Of a DNA stretch of 64,000 nt, positions 55,201 to 63,737 are shown one piece after another. The DNA lies in assembly GCA_040376705.1 (NCBI GenBank), contig JBEIQE010000001.1, forward strand, positions 248,001 to 312,000, read 5' to 3'. Numbering within the stretch: position 1 is the stretch's first letter; the number at the start of each line of letters is the position of its first letter. Both the position numbers and the translations under genes were made by a program. The notes below the pieces were generated by a model. The model saw nothing but the letters and a program-made list of their open reading frames with translations. It ran no database searches and had not been told where the DNA came from. The stretch is from JBEIQE01 sp040376705 (GTDB lineage: Bacteria; Pseudomonadota; Alphaproteobacteria; UBA2400).

Positions 55201-55270
55201 GGTTGCCACTAATAACTGTTACGCGGGTTTCTTCACCTTGCGTAGCATCAATCAACATCTTTTTGGCCAC
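52220..55270 (-). CDS. rne: Ribonuclease E/G family, RNase E
   Basis: The 1016-residue protein starts MAKKMLIDATQGEETRVTV with an N-terminal S1 region that is interrupted by an acidic Glu/Ala-rich insertion (about 90-235). The catalytic domain has 'GGYIVINQTEALVAIDVNSG' and 'DFIDMED' (metal-binding Asp), and the zinc-link CSACGGLG. The C-terminal ~370 residues are low complexity: Arg/Gly/Asp-rich with many RGG-like repeats, likely RNA-binding and a degradosome scaffold. Confidence 0.95.
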   Translation of the reverse strand: MAKKMLIDATQGEETRVTVISGNRLDELDFEIASRKQLKGNIYLAKVTRVEPSLQAAFVEYGGNRHGFLAFAEIHPDYYKIPVADREKLLELEREEAEREAAEEEAELAAEALAEANRDNDEDLDDRDLPALDARPDEGSTPVLEALSAPVQAVEAGSSSAEPLPVTPVSEIAQSSVISAEVSTEVTPEALADGEAPEIAEGVEALAEGEVAAVAGEEGATPPTGEEGEDDMDRRKRARRRANILRQYKIQEVIKKNQIMLIQVVKEERGNKGAALTTYLSLAGRYCVLMPNTNRGGGVSRKISSLEERRRMKQLLAELDLPQGMSIILRTAGLERSKADIKRDLEYLTRLWDSIRDKTFSSVAPSLVHEEANLIRRAIRDLYSREVTEVQVEGDAGYRTAKDFMRMMVPSAARRVQHYRDPAVPLFVRYRVESQIESLYSTTVSLRSGGYIVINQTEALVAIDVNSGRSTRERNIEETAVRTNLEAADEVARQLRLRDLAGLIVIDFIDMEDNRHNAQVERRMREAMKNDRARIQIGRISMFGLLELSRQRLRPSLIESNFSVCSACGGLGHVRSVESAALHVLRAVEEEGLLQKASELAVTVAEPVALYLLNHKRAALGDIERRYGIKVFVHSDTEIEKNADHKIERLKARVAGEFQFPEAPPPVIDPEDLLIDESDEDKFIDEGSSSDDGIDGEGESQTSEDGEGRSRGDRGGRGRNGRSRGGRDRSRGGEGRDGGRGRGGRGPRDVSEPGAPQPDVMMPMLDADGNEIQPANLPSPDEQNAYVQMTGHAGEGQNGQQQGQRAPRAEGPDGRPRRRGRRGGRGRFRDDRGPRDANRDPNALTAEGQPMVDGNVADGVDGQPREMATAEGGQMQNGEARAPRPPREGGEGRSRGGRGGRNNNGGRGPRREGQEQNGDRPPREDRGPRQDRGPREDRGPREPRENRLQSTPPSGGSGGGIKIISEFRGRNDAPSPLAAPVSTPAPAVMSSSNDSGNSSPPNGDKPKSGWWKRLMG

Positions 55271-55587
55271 AATAAGCCTGTCCTTTTCACCGCGCCAGCG
55301 TCATGCCATCCGTGCGACCGGCGGAGGGCGCGTCTGTCGCGCCGCTAATGAAGGAGTGGAACCAGGCAGTGAACTCGTCAATCTAACAGCGCCACGGGGG
55401 TAGGCAGCCAGAACGAATTTTTTCCGTAATCCCCGGTTGAGCTTCCTTGGCATCAACCGACCTTCGAGTTTCGTGTCACACCCCTATGGGTGGGTCGCGG
55501 AACAGAACATAGACTTATATATGTAGCGGCACAATACCTACTTTTAGCCATCTATGCCGATTCCCCGTCTCATGTTATGCTCGCAAC
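55271..55587. promoter_or_regulatory. Divergent intergenic region of rne and amidase; candidate rne 5' UTR
   Basis: This 317-bp gap has no credible coding frame. It contains two hairpins: 55327-55343 (GGCGCG-TCTGT-CGCGCC) and 55479-55492 (CACCC-CTAT-GGGTG). Long structured 5' UTRs through which RNase E controls its own mRNA are known in enterobacteria; the position is consistent but the sequence alone does not prove it. The part close to 55588 holds the amidase promoter. Confidence 0.5.
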
Positions 55588-56874
55588 ATGTTGGCGAGAC
55601 TGGCCTTTTTCTTTGCGCTGCTGTTGGCCTTCCCGGCCAGCGCCGACCTGACCGTGCGTGATGTACGCCTTGGCCAGCAGGAAGGCGGCGCAACCCGCTT
55701 TGTGCTTGAGCTTGAAGCAGGGGCCGATTACCGTCTGTTTGTGCTCGATAATCCGCAGCGTGCGGTAATCGACCTGCCAACGCTCAGCTGGCCGTCCAGC
55801 CTCGCACCTTCGGGCCGAGGGGTGGTGAAGGGTTGGCGCTATGGCCAGTTCGGCTCCGGCACCCGCGTTGTGCTCGATCTTAATACCGCAGTTAAAGTGG
55901 TTGGTACCCAGCTCATTCCGCCGCGCGATGGTAATGGCGCGCGACTGGTTGTCGATTTGGCGCAAACCAGTCAGCAGGAATTTGCAGGCCTGATCGGCCG
56001 TAACTGGGGCGGCAGAGCTGCGCAGGATTTACAAACTACTGCCGTTGCGACACCTGAACCAACGGTTACTGATATGATAGCGCGGGCAGACAGGCTCAAT
56101 CTGGATTGGTGCCCCAAACCACCACCGCTGCCTGCCGCCCGCCGTAATATGGACGTGCGCCCGGTTGTGGTGATCGACCCCGGTCATGGCGGGGTAGACC
56201 CCGGTGCGATTGCCGTAACCCGTAAACGTGAGAAAGACATTACCCTGGCGGTAGCGCGCCAGCTGGCCACAAAACTCGAGAGCTCAGGCTATCGCGTGGT
56301 GCTTACCCGTAGCCGCGATATCTTTGTGCCGCTGCAGGGCCGCGTACGTATCGCGCGCGATGCGAATGCCGACCTCTTCATCTCTCTGCATGCCGATAGT
56401 GTGCGCAACCGCGATGTTCGTGGGGCGACTGTGTATACGCTATCTGACCGCGCGAGCGATGCCGAAGCCGCCGAACTGGCTGAAAGCGAAAACCGAGCCG
56501 ATACTTTGGCAGGTCTGCCCGCTGCCGGGCGCGATAACACTTTGGCCGATATCCTGACCGCAATGAGCTATCGTGCCAGTGTGAATGGCGCACGTGACCT
56601 GGCGGGGCTGGTGGTTAGCAGCTTGCGCGAAAGCAACATACGCCTTAACGACCGCCCGCACCGCTCGGCGGGCTTTGCCGTACTCAAGGCGCCGGATATT
56701 CCCTCGGTCCTTATCGAGATGGGGTATCTCACTAGCCGGTCTGATGCCGACCTGCTAGTCACCTCTGCCCATCAGCGCAAAATAGCCGCCGCTATCGCCA
56801 GTGCCGTTGATACCTATTTTATGCGCCACAGTGCAGCGGGTGAGGCCATGGCTGTGCTCACCCGTGGCGAATAA
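55588..56874 (+). CDS. N-acetylmuramoyl-L-alanine amidase, AmiC-like
   Basis: The 428-residue protein has a signal peptide (cleaved after 'FPASA'), an AMIN domain (about 20-130) and the amidase_3 catalytic domain with DPGHGGVDPGA and 'SLHADSV' as zinc ligands, and 'PSVLIEMGYL' with the catalytic Glu. It cuts the amide in peptidoglycan during septum splitting. It is followed by mrcA, a common alphaproteobacterial pair (rne-amidase-mrcA-prfB). Confidence 0.92.
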   Translation: MLARLAFFFALLLAFPASADLTVRDVRLGQQEGGATRFVLELEAGADYRLFVLDNPQRAVIDLPTLSWPSSLAPSGRGVVKGWRYGQFGSGTRVVLDLNTAVKVVGTQLIPPRDGNGARLVVDLAQTSQQEFAGLIGRNWGGRAAQDLQTTAVATPEPTVTDMIARADRLNLDWCPKPPPLPAARRNMDVRPVVVIDPGHGGVDPGAIAVTRKREKDITLAVARQLATKLESSGYRVVLTRSRDIFVPLQGRVRIARDANADLFISLHADSVRNRDVRGATVYTLSDRASDAEAAELAESENRADTLAGLPAAGRDNTLADILTAMSYRASVNGARDLAGLVVSSLRESNIRLNDRPHRSAGFAVLKAPDIPSVLIEMGYLTSRSDADLLVTSAHQRKIAAAIASAVDTYFMRHSAAGEAMAVLTRGE

Positions 56875-56954
56875 GCACTTAAAAATGCGCCTGTAGGGGC
56901 TGGTGGTTTTAATCGAAGCGCCCTAGTATCGCCTCACTTTTTCTGGGGGCGGTT

Positions 56955-59456
56955 GTGCGAATACTGGCGTGGATGTTGTCATTGGCAATGCTCGGTGGCG
57001 TAATTGGCCTCGGGCTGTTCATGATGATTTATAAAGGTCTCACGCTCGATCTGCCAGCAGTTACCCAGTTACAGAACTATAATCCACCGGTTGTAAGCCG
57101 TGTTCATGCTGGCGATGGCCGCTTGATGGCCGAGTTTGCTGCCGAGCGCCGTGTGTTTGTGCCCATCGAGCGTATGCCCCAGCGTGTTATTGATGCTTTC
57201 CTCTCGGCTGAAGACAAGAACTTCTACACTCACCCGGGTGTCGACTTTGTGGGTATTGCCCGCGCAGTTATCAATAACTTCAGAACCGGCAGCATGCAGG
57301 GGGCATCTACCATTACCCAGCAGGTGGCAAAAAACTTCCTGATCGGTAATGAGCGCTCTTACATTCGCAAGGTACGCGAGGCTGAACTTTCATTCCGTAT
57401 TGAAGCGGCTTACAGCAAGGATGAAATCCTTGAGCTGTATCTGAACGAAATTTTCCTCGGTATGCGTGCTTATGGCGTTGCCTCGGCGTCATTGGCGTAT
57501 TTCAACAAAACACTGGATGAGCTGACGATTGCCGAAGCTGCTTATCTGGCGGCACTACCCAAGGCGCCAAACGACTATCACCCCGTGCGTGATAAAGAAC
57601 GCGCGCTTACACGCCGTAACTGGGTGATCGATCGTATGTTTGATAATGCAAAAATTTCTACAACCGAGCGTGAAGCTGCCAAAGCCGAGCCGATTGAGAT
57701 GCGCCCACGTTCGCAGGATGAATTCTACCGTGGTGGCGATTACTTTACCGAGGAAGTGCGCCGTGAGCTGGTTGCCCGTTATACCGAAAAGGGTGTGCTT
57801 GAGGGTGGACTGCTGGTACGTGCCACACTCGATCCGCGCCTGCAGGATCTTGCAACCAAAGCTTTGCGCAACGGTATTACCTCGTACGATCGCCGGCATG
57901 GTTGGCGTGGGCCGATAGCACGCGTCACCCGCGGGCAGGACCTGCGCGCAACGCTGGCGGCTACGTTGGTTCCGCCCGGTGGTGAAATGTGGCAGCTCGC
58001 TGGTGTAACGGATGTTGGCGCAACGACTGCCTCCATTATTCTGCTCGATAATACGCGCGCCAGTATTCCGCTAGAAGAACTGAAGTGGGCGAGGGCATGG
58101 AAACCCGGCCAGAGCCTCGGCCCTGCTGTAACCAAGCCATCAGATGTATTAGCGGTTGGCGATATCATTCTGGTTGAAAAGCTTGAGGCGGAGAACACCT
58201 ATGGCCTGCGCCAGATACCGGCGGTGCAGGGCGGCTTGGTAGCGATGGATGCCAATACCGGCCGCGTGCTGGCTATGGTGGGCGGTTTCAGCCCACGCAT
58301 GAGTGATTTTAACCGCACCACCCAGGCACAACGCCAGCCGGGGTCGAGCTTCAAGCCGTTTGTCTATATCGCTGCGCTGGAGAGCGGGTTCACTCCGTCA
58401 TCCCTCGTGCTTGATGCGCCCATCAGCCTGCCGCAAGGACCGGGCATGCCCATGTGGACGCCCGGCAATTACAGCCACGACTATCTTGGTCCTACCACAC
58501 TGCGTGTAGGTATGGAGAAGTCGCGCAATGTCATGACCGTGCGTCTGGCGCAGGCTGTAGGCATCGAGAAGGTGGCTAATGTCGCTGAGGCCTTTGGCGT
58601 GATGGACCGTATGCAACGCAATCTCTCGATGTCATTAGGTGCGGGCGAGACCACCGTTATGCGTATGGTCACTGCTTATGCCGAGATGGTGAATGGCGCG
58701 CGCAAAGTAACGCCCACGATGATCGACAGCATACAGGATAAAGATGGCCGTATCATCTATAAGCACGACACACGCCCCTGTACTAACTGCAATAATGTAA
58801 TGTGGCGCGAAAACCTGACGGTGCCCACAGTGCCGGATACCCGCCCGCAGGTTATCGACCCGCGCTCGGCCTATCAGATGGTGCATATCCTTGAAGGCGT
58901 GATTGAGCGTGGTACCGGTACACGCGTGCGCGGCCTGCCGTGGCCGCTGGCAGGTAAAACCGGTACAACCAACGATGGCCGTGATGCGTGGTTTGTTGGC
59001 ATGTCATCCGACATGGCCGTTGGCCTATACATCGGGTTTGATCAGCCTACACCACTTGGGGATCGTGAGACGGGTGGTGCTGTTTCAGCCCCTGTGTTCC
59101 GCGAGTTCATGAGTGGCGCGCTTGAGGGCACACCGCCAGTCCCCTTCCGTGTACCGCCGGGGCTGCGCCTTGTGCGGGTAGATGCTGCAACCGGCCGTCT
59201 CGCCCAGCCGGGTGATACAAAAGCCATTTGGGAGGCCTTCAAGCCGGGTACCGAGCCACGCCCCGGCCAGTCGCTGCAGGCGGTTGACCCTGACCTGCAG
59301 TGGGGGGCTGATGCCTTGCCCAGTGTTATCCGTATGCCGAATGATAATATTGGCGGCACAGAGCAACCACCACCAGCGGCTGTTGGCGGCGATCACAGCG
59401 TGCCTAGCTACCTGCCGCCGCCTAGCACCAGCGATGGTCTGGATGGCGTGTATTAA
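56955..59456 (+). CDS. mrcA: Penicillin-binding protein 1A, bifunctional
   Basis: The 833-residue protein starts at GTG 56955 (GGGGGCGG upstream). It has an N-terminal membrane helix, a GT51 glycosyltransferase domain (AEDKNFYTHPGVDFVGIARA), an OB-like insertion and the transpeptidase domain with QPGSSFKPFVY (SxxK) and KTGTT. It polymerises and crosslinks peptidoglycan. The C-terminal tail is Pro-rich. Confidence 0.95.
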   Translation: MRILAWMLSLAMLGGVIGLGLFMMIYKGLTLDLPAVTQLQNYNPPVVSRVHAGDGRLMAEFAAERRVFVPIERMPQRVIDAFLSAEDKNFYTHPGVDFVGIARAVINNFRTGSMQGASTITQQVAKNFLIGNERSYIRKVREAELSFRIEAAYSKDEILELYLNEIFLGMRAYGVASASLAYFNKTLDELTIAEAAYLAALPKAPNDYHPVRDKERALTRRNWVIDRMFDNAKISTTEREAAKAEPIEMRPRSQDEFYRGGDYFTEEVRRELVARYTEKGVLEGGLLVRATLDPRLQDLATKALRNGITSYDRRHGWRGPIARVTRGQDLRATLAATLVPPGGEMWQLAGVTDVGATTASIILLDNTRASIPLEELKWARAWKPGQSLGPAVTKPSDVLAVGDIILVEKLEAENTYGLRQIPAVQGGLVAMDANTGRVLAMVGGFSPRMSDFNRTTQAQRQPGSSFKPFVYIAALESGFTPSSLVLDAPISLPQGPGMPMWTPGNYSHDYLGPTTLRVGMEKSRNVMTVRLAQAVGIEKVANVAEAFGVMDRMQRNLSMSLGAGETTVMRMVTAYAEMVNGARKVTPTMIDSIQDKDGRIIYKHDTRPCTNCNNVMWRENLTVPTVPDTRPQVIDPRSAYQMVHILEGVIERGTGTRVRGLPWPLAGKTGTTNDGRDAWFVGMSSDMAVGLYIGFDQPTPLGDRETGGAVSAPVFREFMSGALEGTPPVPFRVPPGLRLVRVDAATGRLAQPGDTKAIWEAFKPGTEPRPGQSLQAVDPDLQWGADALPSVIRMPNDNIGGTEQPPPAAVGGDHSVPSYLPPPSTSDGLDGVY

Positions 59457-59579
59457 TTTTCTGGAATATTGATGGGATTTTTTCTTTCCCCAAGTGTTCA
59501 CATCATAACTGCTTTATTCGCTAGCTTGATCTTGCAGTGATAAACAGCTGCAGAGTGCTAACAACTAAGGAGAGTTATT

Positions 59580-59831
59580 ATGAGTATTGAATCATTAGGC
59601 TTTATTTTGCTCATCGGTTTGGTCGCCGGTTTTCTGGCTGGTAAACTGGTCAAGGGCGGTGGATTTGGGCTGATCGGCGATATTGTCGTCGGTATTATCG
59701 GCGCGTTCGTGGGCAGCTTTGTGTTCGGTGTGCTCGGCTTAAGCGCTTATGGTATTCTCGGTCAGATCATCGTTGCCACAATCGGCGCGATCATCTTCCT
59801 GGTTATCCTGCGCGTCCTTAAGAGAGCTTGA
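59580..59831 (+). CDS. GlsB/YeaQ/YmgE family membrane protein
   Basis: The 83-residue protein has three hydrophobic segments with Gly-rich patches (GFLAGKLVKGGGFGLIGDIVVGIIGAFVG) that are typical of the stress-associated GlsB/YeaQ family. Start ATG 59580 with AAGGAGAG upstream. It is a stand-alone gene; its last 14 bp overlap the convergent microgene at 59818-59985. Confidence 0.9.
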   Translation: MSIESLGFILLIGLVAGFLAGKLVKGGGFGLIGDIVVGIIGAFVGSFVFGVLGLSAYGILGQIIVATIGAIIFLVILRVLKRA

Positions 59832-59985
59832 ACGGAATATCGCGGCGGGGGAGGCGAACGATCTTCGCTTCTTCCGGTGCGATGCTCATGTCGCGGCTGA
59901 CACTGAAGGTGACTGGGGCGATATCGCGGTTGGTGAGAACCAACATTGCATCACTTGGTGTAGTGGCTGTGCGGTATGTCGTCAT
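59818..59985 (-). CDS. Hypothetical microprotein, 55 aa
   Basis: An ORF of 55 residues starts at ATG 59985 and ends at TAA 59818-59820. A strong GGGGGAG Shine-Dalgarno lies 8 bp upstream of the ATG. The product (starts MTTYRTATTPSDAML, ends IPFKLS) is soluble and has no recognised domain; it reads like a small beta-rich protein. It converges on the GlsB gene with a 14-bp overlap. Support comes from the ribosome site and the position only. Confidence 0.5.
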   Translation of the reverse strand: MTTYRTATTPSDAMLVLTNRDIAPVTFSVSRDMSIAPEEAKIVRLPRRDIPFKLS

Positions 59986-60114
59986 GATTACAACTCCCCC
60001 TGTTTGATAGGTTTATCACCTATACCGATTGGGTAGCACACCGTTGGTTAAGCGTGTGTGAAGCTTTCATGACAAAGCCTGCGGAATTATCTAAAATTGC
60101 TGTGTTAATGCGGG

Positions 60115-60387
60115 TTAATGCCCGCTGTCCTGCTTCTGGACCATACCAATATTCTTGGCGCCACCGAGGTCAAGGAACTCAAACCCGTTTTCCTCAAGCT
60201 TTTTCAGCAGGGTTGCCATATCCATGTAAACGCCGAGGGCATTGACGGTTTGATCTCCGTCAATATAGACGTTGCAGGTACCGGGCATAACCGCAGGGCG
60301 AATCATGTGGATAGACCCGGGGGCTACCGCAGCGGCACCCATTGTCTGGCCGTCGAAAACAGGGAGCAGGAGCATTTTGTGAGACAT
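60115..60387 (-). CDS. Hypothetical protein, 90 aa
   Basis: The product from ATG 60387 has 90 residues starting MSHKMLLLPVFDGQTMG, with an alternating beta pattern (TCNVYIDGDQTVNALGVYMD) and a helical end (LKKLEENGFEFLDLGG). I do not recognise it. A plus-strand shadow of 105 residues (60118-60435) covers the same DNA; the minus product is favoured by a more ordinary composition. It is divergent from prfB (ATG 60462). Confidence 0.5.
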   Translation of the reverse strand: MSHKMLLLPVFDGQTMGAAAVAPGSIHMIRPAVMPGTCNVYIDGDQTVNALGVYMDMATLLKKLEENGFEFLDLGGAKNIGMVQKQDSGH

Positions 60388-60461
60388 GCCCTGTCTTACC
60401 AGCCTCTTGCCCTTCGCGCAAGAAAGCCTTACTGAAATCAGCGATATCAAGGGGAAGTACC

Positions 60462-61587
60462 ATGAAAGCCGAAGTCGAAGCCGTAATCGCCGAAATCCGC
60501 AAGTCGCTCACGCTGCTGCGGAGGCATCTTTGACTGGGATAATGCCCTTCGCCGTTTTGATGAGCTGAACGCGCTCTCGGAAGACCCCAACTTGTGGAAT
60601 GACAGCCGCAAGGCGCAAAAGCTCATGCGCGAACGCAATCAGCTCGAGCGCTCGATTGGCGGCTACCGCTCGCTCGAAGCGCAGCTTAATGATGGAATTG
60701 GCCTGATCGAAATGGCTGAAGCCGAAAAAGACGAGGCGATGCTTAAGGAAGCAGAAGACTCGCTCTTCCTTTTGAAGGCTGAAGCAGGCCAGAGAGAATT
60801 GGAGAGCCTGCTGAGCGGCGAGGTGGATGGTAACGACTGTTTCCTCGAAGTGAACGCTGGTGCCGGTGGCACCGAGGCGCAGGACTGGGCGCAAATTCTG
60901 TTGCGCATGTACTTGCGCTGGGCGGAAAAACATAAATTCAAGGTTGAGTGGCTGGATGAAACCGAGGGTGAGGGGGCGGGCATCAAGTCAGCGACGATCC
61001 AGATCTCAGGCCCTAATGCCTATGGCTGGCTCAAGACCGAAGCTGGCGTGCACCGCCTTGTGCGTATCAGCCCGTTTGATTCAAACGCGCGTCGCCATAC
61101 CAGCTTCTCGGCGATTAGCGTCTCGCCGGTGATTGATGACGAGATTGAAATCGAGGTATTGGATAAAGACCTCAAGATCGATACCTACCGTGCCTCGGGC
61201 GCGGGCGGTCAGCACGTGAACAAAACCGACTCTGCGGTACGTATCACGCATATTCCAACTGGTGTGATTGTGGCCTGCCAGCAGGAGCGATCACAGCACG
61301 CCAACCGCGACCGTGCGCACAAGATGCTGCGCGCCAAGCTGTATGAGCTTGAGGTGCGCAAACGCGAAGCCAAGGTAAGCGCGGTTGAAGCCGCCAAGAC
61401 CGATATTGGCTGGGGTCACCAGATCCGCTCCTACGTCTTGCAGCCCTACCAGCTGGTGAAAGACCTTCGCACCGAGGTTGAAACCAGCAACACCAGTGGC
61501 GTGCTTGATGGCGAGATAGACATGTTCCTCTCTGCTGCTCTGGCGCACCGGATCAAGGGCGAAGATGCCACGAGTGGCGCGGCTTAA
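60462..61587 (+). CDS. prfB: Peptide chain release factor 2 with programmed +1 frameshift
   Basis: The complete gene runs from ATG 60462 (MKAEVEAVIAEIRKS) and reads 23 codons to CTT TGA, then shifts +1 to GAC (60532) and continues to 61587, giving 374 residues. The GGQ motif (SGAGGQHVNK), the SPF tripeptide (ISPFDSN) and flanking sequences identify RF2, which releases at UGA and UAA. An AGGGGAA Shine-Dalgarno precedes ATG 60462. It is cytoplasmic. See the recoding entry. Confidence 0.97.
60519..60534 (+). promoter_or_regulatory. prfB recoding site (SD-like CGGAGG + CTT TGA C)
   Basis: The sequence CGGAGGCATCTTTGAC holds a Shine-Dalgarno-like CGGAGG three bases before CTT, then the in-frame UGA (60531-60533) followed by C. 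This is the classic autoregulatory +1 frameshift element: low RF2 makes termination slow at the UGA and favours slippage. Confidence 0.93.
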
Positions 61588-61715
61588 GTTCCTGTAACCA
61601 AAACCTTTTGGCCGTCATTTAGCGGTTTTTAAGGTGACATTTGGTAAAAAAGAACATTGATTCAAGTGCCTTGGCTTTGGTAGGTTCAGGGCCTGACAAA
61701 TTTTGGAGATTTTTA

Positions 61716-62519
61716 ATGGCTGGCAAGATCCGCACCGCGCTCACGACTACTTTTGCTGCGCTCTCTACATTTATGGCTGCCTGTGGCGATAAGGCTGCTG
61801 TAGCTGCTCCCCACGGTGTCGCTGCCAGCACTGAAGTAAAGTTGCCAGCCGCCGCCGTGCGTACGCCAGTTGATGCCAAGGCACTTGCAACCGCCACCGA
61901 TGCAATGAGCCGTGGCTTTATCTCAAGCACCCGCCCGCTGGTGAATGGCGTTGACGATGGTAATACCGGTGTAGGCCGTTATGTTGCCCGTACCCTGGGG
62001 ATTACGCAGGAAGAAGAGTTTATGGACCTGAGCCGCCGCATGTTCGATGAACAGCCCGGCAGCCGCCTTTCAAACGCTGTGCGCAATGCCATGGAAACCA
62101 ACCGTGTGCAGGTTTATGGCGCTGGTATGCAATTCCCCGGCGATAAACTGAGCCGTGTTGAATACGCTGCATTGGTTTATCCGCAGGGTGGTGGTCAGGT
62201 GATCGTGCGCCAGTATATGGGTGATATGAACAACCCGCAGCCGCTGAGCGATAACGCAGTGCTCAATAACAATGGTGTTCTGGCCAAGCATGGTGTTGCA
62301 CCACTTACCAGCAAGCTGCCAGGCTTCCGCACTATCTTCGCGGCCGATATCGATGCCAAGGGCGACTTCAAGATTATTCCAAATCCCGAAAAGCTTGATG
62401 TGAAGGCGTATGGCATTGATGATGCCTTCTCACCCGCGCCGCGTGAGCCTGTGGATTCACCAGCTCAGCGTACCAGTGCTGTGCTCAAGGCCAAGCCAGC
62501 TACTCTCGCTGCGGGTTAA
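61716..62519 (+). CDS. Hypothetical protein, putative lipoprotein, 267 aa
   Basis: From ATG 61716 (GGAG upstream) the product has 267 residues. The N-terminus (MAGKIRTALTTTFAALSTFMAACGDK) has a hydrophobic stretch followed by a MAAC lipobox-like site (Cys about 23), consistent with a lipoprotein. The rest has mixed alpha/beta elements without known motif. A longer frame begins at 61641, but the Shine-Dalgarno favours 61716. It converges on the VOC gene with a 2-bp gap. Confidence 0.62.
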   Translation: MAGKIRTALTTTFAALSTFMAACGDKAAVAAPHGVAASTEVKLPAAAVRTPVDAKALATATDAMSRGFISSTRPLVNGVDDGNTGVGRYVARTLGITQEEEFMDLSRRMFDEQPGSRLSNAVRNAMETNRVQVYGAGMQFPGDKLSRVEYAALVYPQGGGQVIVRQYMGDMNNPQPLSDNAVLNNNGVLAKHGVAPLTSKLPGFRTIFAADIDAKGDFKIIPNPEKLDVKAYGIDDAFSPAPREPVDSPAQRTSAVLKAKPATLAAG

Positions 62520-62521
62520 TG

Positions 62522-62890
62522 TTAGGCGGGTTGCTTAACCCTAATAACGTAGCCTTCTTTAAGCGTGAAAAAGAAGTCGACACCGCCCCAAGGCGGTGAG
62601 CGTAATGCTGTGCAGGTATAGCCAAGTGCGCTGATTTTCTCGTGCTTACCAGCCACATTATCGGTCACCAGAATAATCTCGATGCCTGAGCCTTTGGGCC
62701 CGTCAGGGAATTTCCAGTGGCCTTCTTCATGCGCGTGCTTAGCCTCATCAAACAGCATGATCTGATAGTTACTAGTATGAGATAGGGTGCGCCAGCCATC
62801 GTGGCTTTGCGTTACGGTCATGCCAAAGACTTCAGCAAAAAGATTAGCTGGCTCTTCTACGCCATCAACATAAAGTTCGAGCTGAAGCAT
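62522..62890 (-). CDS. VOC (glyoxalase/dioxygenase superfamily) protein
   Basis: The 122-residue protein resembles PhnB/VOC family proteins: 'LELYVDGVEEPANLFAEVFG' at the start, 'GIEIILVTDNV' in the middle, and a final 'GVDFFFTLKEGYVIRVKQ'. The fold binds metals and small molecules; function unknown. Its start lies 2 bp after the cysQ-like gene's stop, so the two are likely co-transcribed. Confidence 0.72.
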   Translation of the reverse strand: MLQLELYVDGVEEPANLFAEVFGMTVTQSHDGWRTLSHTSNYQIMLFDEAKHAHEEGHWKFPDGPKGSGIEIILVTDNVAGKHEKISALGYTCTALRSPPWGGVDFFFTLKEGYVIRVKQPA

Positions 62891-62892
62891 GA

Positions 62893-63675
62893 TTAGCTGC
62901 TAATGCGCCCGCGGGCGATGAAGCTGGGGATATCAAAGGTTTTAGTGCGATAGTTAATCGCCTCACCAGTCGCGGTGCTCATGCGTCCGCCAGCCGCCAG
63001 CACAATTGCGTGGCCAGCGGCTATATCCCAGCCCATGACACGACCAAAGCGCGGGTAGATATCGGCATCGCCTGAAGCCAATACGCCAAACTTGAGCGCT
63101 GAACTCATGCGCTTGTGCGAGGCAATCTTAAACTCACCCAGATACTGCTGCAGATCCGGTGCGCTACCGTGGTGGCGGCTTGAAAGCACAGTCACGCCAT
63201 CATGTGGGGCATTGCGGGCCCTGATGTCTTCGGCCTTGTTCTTGCGCGCGCGGGTGGCGCCAACACCAACCGCACCCGCGTAAGTTACTTCCATGGCAGG
63301 GCCGTGGATAACGCCAAGGGCAGGGGTATCGCCAACGACAAGCGCAATGACGATCGCGAATTCAGACTCACCAGCGATGAAGTCTTTGGTGCCATCCAGC
63401 GGGTCGACAATCCAGAAAGGCTTATCGCCAATTTCAGGAGCGTTACCGTCGGAAACCAGCTCTTCAGCCACAATCGGGATATCAGGCGTCAGCTTTTGCA
63501 GGGCGGCGACGATATATTTCTCAGCTGCCTGGTCGGCCAGCGTTACCGGTGAGCCATCCTGCTTAGCGGCGATGCCCAGCGCTTCATTACGCGCTTTCAT
63601 GACGATACGGCCAGCCTCGAGAGCAATCTCAAATGCGCTGGTGGTGAGTTTGGCAAGGTCGAGCGTTTCAGTCAT
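62893..63675 (-). CDS. cysQ: 3'(2'),5'-bisphosphate nucleotidase / inositol monophosphatase family (CysQ-like)
   Basis: The 260-residue protein has the metal-binding block VDPLDGTKDF, 'EEL' of the first metal site and the 'GWDIAAGHAIVLAAGG' C-terminal motif. In CysQ the enzyme removes the 3' phosphate from PAP; an inositol or fructose-1,6-bisphosphate substrate is also possible. It is followed by a VOC gene. Confidence 0.88.
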   Translation of the reverse strand: MTETLDLAKLTTSAFEIALEAGRIVMKARNEALGIAAKQDGSPVTLADQAAEKYIVAALQKLTPDIPIVAEELVSDGNAPEIGDKPFWIVDPLDGTKDFIAGESEFAIVIALVVGDTPALGVIHGPAMEVTYAGAVGVGATRARKNKAEDIRARNAPHDGVTVLSSRHHGSAPDLQQYLGEFKIASHKRMSSALKFGVLASGDADIYPRFGRVMGWDIAAGHAIVLAAGGRMSTATGEAINYRTKTFDIPSFIARGRISS

Positions 63676-63737
63676 CGGCAGGAAATTACCCTATCTTGCC
63701 CCTGCCGCGAAGGGGCAGTGTGAGATATAGTGCAAGG

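Noticed and set aside
60118..60435. 105-codon plus-strand ORF over the 90-aa gene
   Set aside because: The translation is rich in His/Asn/Gly without a hydrophobic core pattern and lacks a ribosome site; the minus product is more ordinary.
60462..60533. UGA in prfB read as a pseudogene mutation
   Set aside because: The CGGAGG/CTT/UGA/C context is the known programmed frameshift site and the downstream frame is intact.
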